A stretch of DNA of 48,597 bases, from positions 1,472,613 to 1,521,209 of the forward strand of contig CP070772.1 in NCBI GenBank assembly GCA_020345805.1. The letters are read 5' to 3'. Shown piece after piece: positions 25,201 to 30,191 of this stretch (the stretch's first letter is position 1; every line of letters starts with the position of its first letter). Origin of the DNA: Phycisphaerales bacterium (GTDB lineage Bacteria > Planctomycetota > Phycisphaerae > Phycisphaerales > SM1A02). The notes below the pieces were generated by a model. The model saw only the letters and a program-made list of their open reading frames with translations, was not told the DNA's origin and did not search any database. A program made the position numbers and the translations under genes.

Positions 25201-27520
25201 GCTGACGGAGCATGGTTGACAGTTGCAACGCATCGGCCGCACGAACCTGAATCAGCTTCAGCGGCGGAAGCTCAGTCTGCTCGAAGGTGTCCAGATCGCG
25301 CACGTAGCGCTCGATCATCTGGTGCTGAATCGGCTCGGCGACCACGTATAGGCTGTTGGTCTGCTCGATGACCTCGATCTGAGGCTCGGGCACGGATCGG
25401 ACGGGCTCGACCGGAGCGGTCCGGTCCAGCAGCTCAAGCAGTGGGGTGACCACCTCCGAGGCTCGGGCCTGGCGCAGGGCGATCATCCGCCCGGTCCGGG
25501 GCGGGGGAAGGAGGGGACGGGTTTCGGCCAGCGCCTGCTCGTACTTTCGCACTGCCTCCGTCGTGCCGGTCACAATGAGGTTGCCGGTCAGCTCGTCGAG
25601 GCGGGTGAGGGGACGCGGCAGATCGTCGGCGTCGTAGCCGGCGGCAAGCTGGTCGTACGTTTCCTCCACGCGCTGAAGGAGAAGATCCACCTGCTCCACG
25701 CCGGCGATGGTGATGACCCGGAACTGCACATCCGCGGGATCCGGCTTGTCCAGAGTTTCGATCAGCGATCCGATCGCCTCCAACTGCTCGGGCACGGCGG
25801 TGACCAGGAGCAGATCGAGTTCGTCGATCGGCTCGAAGGTCGGCTCGTGGAAGGTGGTGCCGTCACGCGGCTTGAGGAGCCGACCGGTGAGCGATTGCAG
25901 CGGGGCGACGAGGCGGGTGGGGCGTGCGTTGCGGATCGTGACGTGACGAGTCTCCCGGTCGATCACCGTATTGGATTCGATCATCCGCATGGCGCCGGCG
26001 AAACGATCCAGGGCCGCGGCCGAGCCGATCATGGTCAGCACACGGTTCTCTTCATCCAGTTCCAGGCTGAGGGCGAATTGCGGATCGTCACCGTCGACCT
26101 GACGATCGTACAGGTCGCGGGTGCGTTGCAGCAGCGCGGCGGGCTCGGGGGAAGTCAGTCGCAGCAGGCGCACCTGTCTGTCGACCTTAACCGGCGTGTC
26201 GAGCACCGGCACGATGGACCTGACCGCCTCCACATCGCCGGGCAAGCCGGCCACGATCAGCGACCGGCCGTCCGGGCCGGGCAGAAGCCTGGTCATGTTC
26301 TGCTGGCGGCGATTGAGAAGCCCCTGCAGTGCGCGGCTCATGGCTTCCGGCCGAGCGTGCCGAAGGGCGATGACCGTGATCTGCCGATCCTGATCGGCCG
26401 CGGCGGCCGAATCGACCGGACCATCGATCTCATCAAGCAGCAACGCGGCTTCGGCGACCTCGATATCCGAACCGATCACCGTGAGCCGGCCGGTATCCTC
26501 AAGCGGCAAAAGGGTGGGGCGCTTGTCTTCGGGCAGGTGCTTATAGAGAAGGCTGAGCAGTCTGACCGCCTCGGCCGGGGCCAGCCGTGACAGCGCAAAC
26601 GTCCGCGTCGAGCGCGACTGCGCTCCGGAGGGAACATCCAGCAGGTCGATGGTCTCGGCCAGCTTCTCGATCCGCGCTTCCTGGCCCTTTGCGATGATGG
26701 AGTTGGTGCGCTCGTCGAAGGAGATGTTGAGACCGGACATCTCCTGTTCCTGGATCTTCTGGGGCTTGTTCTGCTTGTCCATCACGATCTTCTCGACCGT
26801 CCTGGACAGCAGGGCCTTGAGTGGCTCCATGAGATCCTTGGCCTTGGCGTGCTTGATGACGAAGATCCTGATAGCGCCTTCCGGATCCTCGCGATCGAGC
26901 TCTTCGATGATCCTGACCAGGCGGCGAACCTGCGCCGCGGTCTCTGTGATGACCAGCGCGTTCTGCTCTTCGAGCGCGGCGACCGATCCGTAGGACGCGA
27001 CCATCTGCGCGAGCTTCTCCGCCATCGGGCCGGCGAGTGCCAGATCCAGGGGGCGCACCACGGTGATGATCTGATCGTCGGTTACTTCGGCGGGGATTAT
27101 GCCGGTGAAGGTGGGGATATCCTCCTTCTGCATCTCCGTGAGCTTCTGGAGATACAGCATGTCATCGTCGACGCGAAGCATCACTCCCTTGGACTGCAGG
27201 ATGATGTTCAACACCTTCAGCGCTTCGGAGCGGGTGTAGATCTCCGGCGAGATGTAATCGAGCGTACCCTCCGGCGGCGGGGCTTCCCACACCACGGGCA
27301 GACCGGTAGTGCGCGAGAAGAAGCCGATGACCTGCTCGAAGGTCGCGCCCTTGAAGTTGAAGGTGATGTTTCGCAGCTCGCCGGTGGGGGCTGAGGCCGA
27401 CGTTTCAGCCGCCCCTCCCGAAGCGCCATCCGAGGATTGGGCTATGGTCGGCTCCGCCGGAACGAGTGCGGCCAGCGCGGCTGCCAGCGCAAGGGGGGCA
27501 CCCAACAGATTGATATGCAT
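13205..27520 (-). CDS. gspD: Giant type II secretion secretin GspD with about 52 N-type repeats
   Basis: This single open frame of 4,771 residues starts at ATG 27520 (SD GGAGG, 7 nt away). It has a signal peptide (about residues 1-28), an N0/STN-like domain (about 48-126: NITFNFKGATFEQVIGFF and a second half ending MLYLQ) and a very long array (about 146-4473) of N1-type secretin domains. The array is followed by a normal secretin domain (about 4478-4708) with VLIQVMLAEV, LSNPSVMAANNEPARIQVG, TGVILEVTPSI, a VYDGQTVVIGGL strand and VPFFGDIPLIGALFR. Each repeat has the strand signature D-x-x-(T/S)-N-(S/T)-L-I-V and a helix ending in x-x-L-D. By eye I count 52, mean spacing about 83 residues; ordinary GspD has about 650-700 residues and three such domains. 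Secretins form multimeric outer-membrane channels, and the N domains form the periplasmic vestibule. It lies in a gsp operon, so T2SS rather than pilus secretin is favoured. Confidence 0.97.
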   Translation of the reverse strand: MHINLLGAPLALAAALAALVPAEPTIAQSSDGASGGAAETSASAPTGELRNITFNFKGATFEQVIGFFSRTTGLPVVWEAPPPEGTLDYISPEIYTRSEALKVLNIILQSKGVMLRVDDDMLYLQKLTEMQKEDIPTFTGIIPAEVTDDQIITVVRPLDLALAGPMAEKLAQMVASYGSVAALEEQNALVITETAAQVRRLVRIIEELDREDPEGAIRIFVIKHAKAKDLMEPLKALLSRTVEKIVMDKQNKPQKIQEQEMSGLNISFDERTNSIIAKGQEARIEKLAETIDLLDVPSGAQSRSTRTFALSRLAPAEAVRLLSLLYKHLPEDKRPTLLPLEDTGRLTVIGSDIEVAEAALLLDEIDGPVDSAAAADQDRQITVIALRHARPEAMSRALQGLLNRRQQNMTRLLPGPDGRSLIVAGLPGDVEAVRSIVPVLDTPVKVDRQVRLLRLTSPEPAALLQRTRDLYDRQVDGDDPQFALSLELDEENRVLTMIGSAAALDRFAGAMRMIESNTVIDRETRHVTIRNARPTRLVAPLQSLTGRLLKPRDGTTFHEPTFEPIDELDLLLVTAVPEQLEAIGSLIETLDKPDPADVQFRVITIAGVEQVDLLLQRVEETYDQLAAGYDADDLPRPLTRLDELTGNLIVTGTTEAVRKYEQALAETRPLLPPPRTGRMIALRQARASEVVTPLLELLDRTAPVEPVRSVPEPQIEVIEQTNSLYVVAEPIQHQMIERYVRDLDTFEQTELPPLKLIQVRAADALQLSTMLRQRYDSRPAEQRRDKPVDISADAGTNTLIVTAHEDVFAEIKEFVDGVNRAGETGAERETMIFALQRARAMDLAAALDKLYPEPPMPMDRRGRPMPHLRQPRDVYVSADAATNTLIVEAPAERKASFEALVEQLDRVELPPTARLRTYHIDRGDPDQIARTLMELSRQGVLSEQPADGSKPVDVLIQAEPKSRTLIVAGDEVTFTQTEQVLKDLQAVPVPRTLRVFEITGADPQEIADRALELYQDQTKDDPDARAVDVQVDREGGNLLAVAEDEAMFRFAAILDQLKGTIGPPPDVRLIPLQYADAAEVVEFLRDLAESHLTMVGGRAGPIPTFEPIERTNSILVAAQRDQHDIIQALVRGLDVMEPKEMPPLRILQLRTADAANLANALNRQYNQRPLEERNDKPVNISSDDQTNSLIIAAHPDLLEEIEAIVTELNTANRLDTEGREIRIFPLKVARAEELAKTIDDMFPQPPPPVDRRGRPMPQLQEPREVVVRADPQTNSIIVDAPIQRMAGFEQLVEQLDRTKLTDDTEVRTYKVVYADLNALAATLQRLSQSGTLTPSGVDRHVPVTVTTEPVSRTLIVSGPVEIFDRVEQVLVELDARGEGPATALRFFRLDNARAETMASMLREILLTRIQEDVPDAGANVEALLNVTADRKTNTLIISAPESIMPVAEEIIEQLDSATAAVGDPVVRVRPLTFADASEVSASLSGAMRQIVSKVTGELIDVRLIAAPGSNALILVGLEADLKEVESLIEPLDARPAMDAIDAKTFRLAHAEATAIASIVENLLTDQLSSDPRIMMERIRRSRGQLDLTPKIRVEADARTNSLIVSGPQRTVALAETLITQLDEPDETGGRTFDTFTPASADPMLLARTVRQVLDSTRPAGRRSTVELIAEPQSGAVLVIGEAEEVTAAMDLLAKRDAEAIRTPQMDLKVVALQHSDAQMVAQAVSPLLRDVSRWPASLQAASRAGLPIAQPTITADAPNNRLLISAPAELLPVADQMAAELDRPRAEGEALEVRIFSLSQADAAEVAEAVRAATAAQSATRPGEPPITVTGEPSSNTVIVTATPAQLDEVAKIIEPLDSGVAADQAQVRAVFLKHARAETVAPIVEQLLSTEEIPLWLRIDSARRGRVMPETGPEVRVAADNRLNAVVISAPPAVLNIAEQMVMELDVDPAEAGVIDRSVRVLAIANADAAELAQNLEALFDDSGDEGPAPTIRIDTTSNSLLIRATDAQFEMISQVVEKIDSATIAAARQMRMIPIDPSRASAADVAAALKRMLDRSGSTKVEVITVDDLLKKYGDDETAQEPGGVSSSAPLPFLSRLFYSLPAAVQEEDAGPALDPALAGLMESINSGSDITIAVDPETNSLIVVGSPRAIERVADLARQVQEQIPAAPGTIRYIGLPETADAEAMSQLISQTLAQITPPGGNRGDLRRRIAVVADAMSNSLVVTCNDRDFETVGQLVAALSHGPLAEQIVVKVYPLDTTTADHAANSIRGLISGSDARRGRGRQAQRMRKLAMQLMTDGRSVEAVFDPERIQLAADAENNTLVVSAPPEAIRFIDKFVALIDQTPVSERTTLKLYPLRYAKAQDLTGTLRTFFRARYQGAGRRARTTGVVPDFAADERTNTLLVTASPRQLEEVDTLLEELDQELGQDIHPLRVVELKAAQPNQVADLLRQVVIGSDQQRDTTTLIVPDDNSGVLLVRASEEVNAEIDEVLAEIDRDAAREFEIRTIMLERADASAVADAVQRFYDDRAKIASTGRGRREQARRISIIGDSASKTLLVAASDDDFEQIQRMVEQFDSPQATDVWTFRVFQLQHARASEIEQTVNDLIQNLTWNQEPFYFFYYPRRSSQTQRSRGSVAVRADERLNALIATGEGDKFDLVEDLIQTLDAPPGEGERRGVRLYRIANADLNTVAEVVRELFTDASTARRWWMPANPHEVKVRTDEKSNTLIISGTSKEHAEIAELIASIDTQVAPQDQQIQVVAVQFAQAVELARTLQRFLVERARAINAPEPAATIAASPSANSLVVSADAEEMATIRDLIAELDQPDVSGDRTIEIIALKDGDAEEIARIIGEHFGRRTTQGVIVTSDIRTNSLIVNAPQKQYAQVMALIEQLDAPKASDETIIRTYALEGAQAEEAVRILTETLQLDSRGETRGITIKLDEEAEAVEVIAKVVADERSNSLIVTATAESFPVIESLVKQLDEVPAVSPVEYRIITLKHAMAEDVSFTLSQMTRTWGQGGRDRQPEPRVDYNRLENQLIIAAAADQFDQLMKIIDQIDQPSQVQRTTDFVPLQFAKAEQIQEALSVFYGPYAIEADTPGKRNVRIVADPASNSLVISADETEWADIRALLAKLDSQEYDSSLQLEVIPLTYADARSVARAINEAFRGQIERQRGVQEREPRRGRGEEDQRDVYVPTVLVEAEEWVRASAEEQTNSVIVSASRQNVNKIRQIVTELDVADYAKLPPPQLIVVKSGDPEQLAQSLSTLYDQDSGTRGPKALRIVGDKSSNTIIVRAEDEEFAQIKALAEALQQEASDKGLAVHVLKLNAAPASRVAAAIEQAYQAKAGQDNQPLSIQVDAPGNNLVIASTGPLFEEIRATVMQMDELSPAAGQGIFIIELQHISPEAAQDVIRTIGLDQPQPDDSVSRLVTEPIKVSVLQGRNALIVVANPIDQDTIVGLLKAVDSEPALAESQMRLVRLENSEATAMADLLEQILSPSDQQADTDLARAVQEQVRRLSVRRDGLDEPDLMLDLTTPIRVIPDEQLNAVLISSTPENVAAIEDLLVTLDKLPITGAVTVQIFPLENIAADQFARIVRDMFDQGKELARVPGTDIEGLPGGVAGKALLDEIAVTIDDRTNAVIVAGKEDAVAFVEVLATRLDADIANGWIEPRIVQLTFADATDLAETLHAVLVEGVGTLPQSNPLQRQIGRLRMARMEENGGRVIESDVFQPMTHLVIRAEPQLNALVLVGTPKNLEVIGELVAMLDVEAASPSAAVRIYPVEHASASRLASTLTDLFQQQVRSKAIRAEDAVIIRSDERTNALIVTTSPRSFAVLEGLIDALDVEIAPDLREIRRIALENASADRLASLIQRLMDARLERLRKVQPETADLEKATIVADSRTNSLVVAAGNESFEVVKRLAEELDDSTIGDAALVHVIPLDAGNVERIAEAVSQIMERRYADLPADLKRSQMPLVLTDLRTNSLLVAANTEDLGAIEDLVAKLEAAPVNPAIGLHVIALDATTRAETLAPRLQRLMRERQQSLGESATPSDRVTIEPDPASNSLIIAASDENLQVLEGLIEVVLAADTAGDREFEVISLATSRATDIVALLDDLYVQEANRSRGADTVQVTADERLNAVIVNAPEGDVSRIRDLVAQLDGAKPATVVEIKYIALTSANALETVSLIENVLSGRGIGGRRTSRQATVINYLREIAKEQEGEIEQEMSEMEVSAAVRESITLTPDLRTNTVIVSAPKQSMGMIEQMIRDLDESSVGAKNIRIFKLVNADALAMAEILTDLFNLRQGSNIYVLKPREGEETDELGMPDMGPPGSQPIATLGGTELTAVPDERQQLSITVDSRTNSLLVSGSPTYLDLVATVVEELDALEANEREVFVYQLRNSQAEEVARVVGEFVEQEQQKLISTLSAEEIGSRARLLEREITIQGDIKSNTVLVSASPRYMERVKDMIRQLDIDPPQVLIQVMLAEVTIDTGDDWGVDMELRADMDGTDITAGFGLASAFVTGVGVPSLSIAGTDFDLLIKALQSQGRVQLLSNPSVMAANNEPARIQVGETISVITSSSVSESGQATSTIGPEDTGVILEVTPSINPDGFVRMSVSPSISNLSDRTTQISENFEAPIITKRTADTTVTVYDGQTVVIGGLIADRFERRDRKVPFFGDIPLIGALFRSHNETTVKTELLIVLTPHVIESPAELEVVDELTDLEIDRLTVPEHIKEQIRRSSLQGTGGLYDAEGNRLDKPDKPADPAREYE
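23399..24541 (-). repeat. Five-domain block, copy B (GspD residues 994-1374)
   Basis: This block covers N-type repeats 12-16, directly following copy A. It repeats the same order of five distinct repeat subtypes, indicating a segmental duplication of a multi-domain unit. Confidence 0.85.
24566..25726 (-). repeat. Five-domain block, copy A (GspD residues 599-985)
   Basis: This block covers N-type repeats 7-11 and aligns in register with copy B, offset 389-391 residues at all five signatures (646/1036, 721/1111, 796/1186, 882/1273, 962/1351). Shared details outside the general signature include RRGRPMP, DKPV-I-S and SRTLIV. Confidence 0.85.
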
Positions 27521-27570
27521 CCTGCATCCTCCACAACATGTGTGGTCAGGCTCCGCCTGATGCGCGTAGT

Positions 27571-28542
27571 TTACGGATTCAGGGCCGATCTGTCGTTGAG
27601 ATTTCTGCCCGCCTGCACCAGGAAGTGGCGATCATCGATGCGAAACACGGCCGAATCGCCCCTCAGGGAGGCAAAAACGGCCTTTCCGATACTCTGCCCG
27701 ACCCTGAGGATGCGCGTCTCGCCGGTGGAAGAATTCCGCAGCCAGACCTCCTCGCCGGCCTGACTTTGCGCCACTCCCGTCACCACCCATTGCTCGTAGG
27801 GAAACTCCGGCGGGGACGGCGGGGGCGAAGGTGCCGCCTCCGGGGCGGCGGGAGGCGGAGCAGGCCGCGGGGGCCGCAGGCGAAACGGATTGGATTCCAC
27901 CAGCGATGCCAGCCGCTGAAATCGGCTGCGGTCATAAGCCGCTGGCGCAGCCTCCGCCGGCGAACGACCGGGCAGGTAGAGCGTGGTGAGCCGAACTGTG
28001 AAGCCGAATCGCTCACCATTGTCTTTCGGATCCAGCTTCAGATAATCGATGCGCTTCAGCCACGGCTCGGCCTCGATGCGATCGACAAGCTGCATCACCT
28101 GTGCGAAGCTCCCTTCGCCGGAGATCCATCCGTCCAGCTCGACCAGATCGATCTCGTCGCGCAGCGCATCCCAGGATGCGCTGCGTGGGAATGCCCTGCG
28201 CGCGGGCGACTGCCTGGACGACCGCGAGCCGGTTCCCACCGTCGCTCCGGCAACCTTGACCGTTTCGGCAATGCGATTCAACCGCTGTCGCAGGTGGGCG
28301 TCGACCTCTTCTTTGTCGCTTCCGAGAGTTCGGTCGGCATAGGAAGTCAATTGCCGCTCAAGGGCCGGCATGTCGTCGAGGCGGTTCCGTGACTTATCTA
28401 CGGCGGCCTGCGCGTCAGCGATCTGCCCGACGAGGTCGCGGCGGGGACCGAAGAATACCGCTTCTGCGCCGCTCCACAGGAGGAGGCATGCGATAAGCAG
28501 CGCAACCAGCGCACCGGCGATCATCATCGGCCGGGGGGTCAT
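27571..28542 (-). CDS. GspM-GspC fusion (T2SS inner-membrane assembly protein)
   Basis: The 323-residue protein has a short cytoplasmic start, one membrane helix (about residues 7-24) and a periplasmic coiled coil (about 35-100). A PilO/GspM-like ferredoxin-fold region follows (about 125-192), then a Pro-rich linker (222-248). The C-terminal domain (251-316: QWVVTGVAQS, ILRVGQSIGKAVFASLRGDSAVFRIDDRHFLV) resembles the HR domain of GspC and PilP. In typical systems GspM binds GspL while the GspC HR domain contacts the secretin N0 domain, so one chain may here link platform and channel. The start overlaps the gspL stop by 4 nt (ATGA); gspD follows after 50 nt. No PDZ domain or separate gspC is seen. 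Domain calls rest on pattern and context. Confidence 0.8.
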   Translation of the reverse strand: MTPRPMMIAGALVALLIACLLLWSGAEAVFFGPRRDLVGQIADAQAAVDKSRNRLDDMPALERQLTSYADRTLGSDKEEVDAHLRQRLNRIAETVKVAGATVGTGSRSSRQSPARRAFPRSASWDALRDEIDLVELDGWISGEGSFAQVMQLVDRIEAEPWLKRIDYLKLDPKDNGERFGFTVRLTTLYLPGRSPAEAAPAAYDRSRFQRLASLVESNPFRLRPPRPAPPPAAPEAAPSPPPSPPEFPYEQWVVTGVAQSQAGEEVWLRNSSTGETRILRVGQSIGKAVFASLRGDSAVFRIDDRHFLVQAGRNLNDRSALNP

Positions 28543-30077
28543 GAAGCGCCCCCTTCCCCCCCGGAGCTTCCGGTTGCATCGCCGGCGTTCTGTTCACCCT
28601 CGATCGGCGGCGCGCTTTCCACGGACTGAAGGCGATACTTGAACCCGAACGGCAATCGCCTGCCTCCCTGGGCGTCGGTGCCGCTGGAACTGGTCACGTA
28701 CCACTCGGTTCGGACCAGCGCTTCGCGGAGGGCGTCGGCGGTTGCCCGGTCCTTCGCCTCGCCGTCCACGAGGATCGCCAGCTCCTTGGGGGCGGACCAT
28801 TTGTTGCCGGCGGCGGCCCGGTCGTATTTGACTCCGCGAAAACTCAGCGACCCGGTCCACGAATCGAGCACTACTTCATTGGCAGGCGGCAGGATCTCGT
28901 TGAGGAACCGCAGATGGGCCGTCCAGTCCGCGCGGGCCGTCTCCCACTGTCTGAGATGTTCCAGCTTCGCCCCGTCGCGCTGGTAGCGATAGTCATCGGT
29001 CGCCAGCCCGGCCCTCTGGCTTCGCAGATACTCAAGATCGGTGCGGAGGCCGCGGAGATGAAGCTTGCCCATCGTCCAGGCGGCCACGATCAGAACCAGG
29101 ACCGCGCCGACGGCGATGAGGGCTCGGCGCCGCTTCTGCCCGGCGATGTCCGGCCCCCGGCGCGGATGGGCGAAGTCGATGGTCGGCAACTCGAGCACCG
29201 GCTCCAGCAGGAGGCCCGCGAGCGGCCAGAGACGATCCATGACGTTGTCCTGGGCCTCCACCAGCGGGTGAGAGTCGAGGATCTCCGTATTGACCTTGAG
29301 CATCTCACCGATGGGCCGGGCCGTCTGCTCGCTCACCAGACGATCGCCTATCACCACTGCGCTGCTCACTTCCGAAGTTTCCTCGACGATGCGGTAGCTC
29401 ATCCAGGTGCGGCGGGTTTCGGTGATGACCGATTCGGCGATCGCCCCGGTCTCGGTCAATCCGGAAGCTTCCGCGGCGCGTGAGAAGCGCACGATTCCGC
29501 CGGAGACGATGCAGAACTCCACGGACTCGCCGGTGATGTCCACGGCGAGGACGGTCTCGGCGGGATCGCTGCCCAGGCTTCGGAGTAGAGCGGCCGATCC
29601 CATCGCGCGGAGGGAGATGCGCCCGATCTCCAGGCCGGCAGCCGCGGCCACCCGCCGCGTGCGCTCGAGCACCTCCTCCGGCACCGCCACCGCCAGGACG
29701 GTGGTGCCGGCTTCCGTATGCTCGACCGGGACATAGTCGATCACCGCATTCTCGGCGTCGAAGGGAAGCTCCCGCTTCAGAGCCAGCCGCGTCATCTGCG
29801 GCAGTTCCACGTCATCCGTGCTGGGCAGCATCATCCGCTTCAGCCCCACGTGCTCGCGGGCCAGGGCGAAGATCGCTTCGCCCCGGGGGAAGCCGGCGGA
29901 CCTGAGGCACTCGCCCACCCAGCCGCCCAGCGCTTCGGCGTCACCGACATCCAGTCCTTCCGGCATGTCCTCCACCAGCACCTGCCGGATTCGGATCGTG
30001 CTCCGCTGCGGAGAGGCCAGAACCGCCCTCAGCCGGCGCCGTCCGATGTCGATCGCGATTGCGTGGTTTGAGGCCAT
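28539..30077 (-). CDS. gspL: GspL/PilM-PilN-like T2SS inner-membrane platform protein
   Basis: The 512-residue protein combines a cytoplasmic actin-like ATPase fold (about 1-290; phosphate-1 loop AIAIDIGRRRLRAV, later AVDITGESVEFC), a membrane helix (about 320-336) and a periplasmic PilN/GspL-like ferredoxin-fold domain (about 340-485). The tail is low in complexity and ends GGEGGAS. GspL recruits the secretion ATPase GspE and pairs with GspM. ATG 30077 (AAGG upstream) is preferred to the TTG one codon earlier. It lies 112 nt after gspK and overlaps the GspM-C fusion gene. Confidence 0.88.
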   Translation of the reverse strand: MASNHAIAIDIGRRRLRAVLASPQRSTIRIRQVLVEDMPEGLDVGDAEALGGWVGECLRSAGFPRGEAIFALAREHVGLKRMMLPSTDDVELPQMTRLALKRELPFDAENAVIDYVPVEHTEAGTTVLAVAVPEEVLERTRRVAAAAGLEIGRISLRAMGSAALLRSLGSDPAETVLAVDITGESVEFCIVSGGIVRFSRAAEASGLTETGAIAESVITETRRTWMSYRIVEETSEVSSAVVIGDRLVSEQTARPIGEMLKVNTEILDSHPLVEAQDNVMDRLWPLAGLLLEPVLELPTIDFAHPRRGPDIAGQKRRRALIAVGAVLVLIVAAWTMGKLHLRGLRTDLEYLRSQRAGLATDDYRYQRDGAKLEHLRQWETARADWTAHLRFLNEILPPANEVVLDSWTGSLSFRGVKYDRAAAGNKWSAPKELAILVDGEAKDRATADALREALVRTEWYVTSSSGTDAQGGRRLPFGFKYRLQSVESAPPIEGEQNAGDATGSSGGEGGAS

Positions 30078-30160
30078 CAAGGTCCTTGTTCGATGCTCAC
30101 ATCATCCTACACGGTGCGGGGATGGATCAAGAAGACAAGTGAGGGGAGGTGTCAGTGTTT

Positions 30161-30191
30161 GAGAATCGGGAAGCCGCAAGCGGCGAGAATC
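30161..30191. repeat. Hairpin flanked by direct repeats at the gspK/gspL junction
   Basis: GCCGC-AA-GCGGC (30173-30184) is flanked by two GAGAATC direct repeats (30161-30167 and 30185-30191), overlapping the gspK stop. A related core lies downstream of gspF at 40453. It might modulate transcription or mRNA decay within the operon. Confidence 0.4.

Larger units (their letters stand above)
14102..27085 (-). repeat. Array of about 52 tandem secretin N-domain repeats within gspD
   Basis: Residues 146-4473 of GspD are built of beta-alpha-beta-beta-alpha units of about 70-110 residues. Well-conserved copies carry TNSLIV or SNSLIV; divergent ones read for example GNLIV, SGVLLV or ENQLII. Only short stretches encoding the signature recur at DNA level, so most copies are old and diverged. 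Confidence 0.93.

Noticed and set aside
14102..27085. Recurring short DNA words (for example GAGGCTGTTGGTG) considered as a CRISPR or DNA satellite
   Set aside because: Spacing is irregular and the words are the codons of the TNSLIV protein signature; there are no constant repeats with unique spacers.
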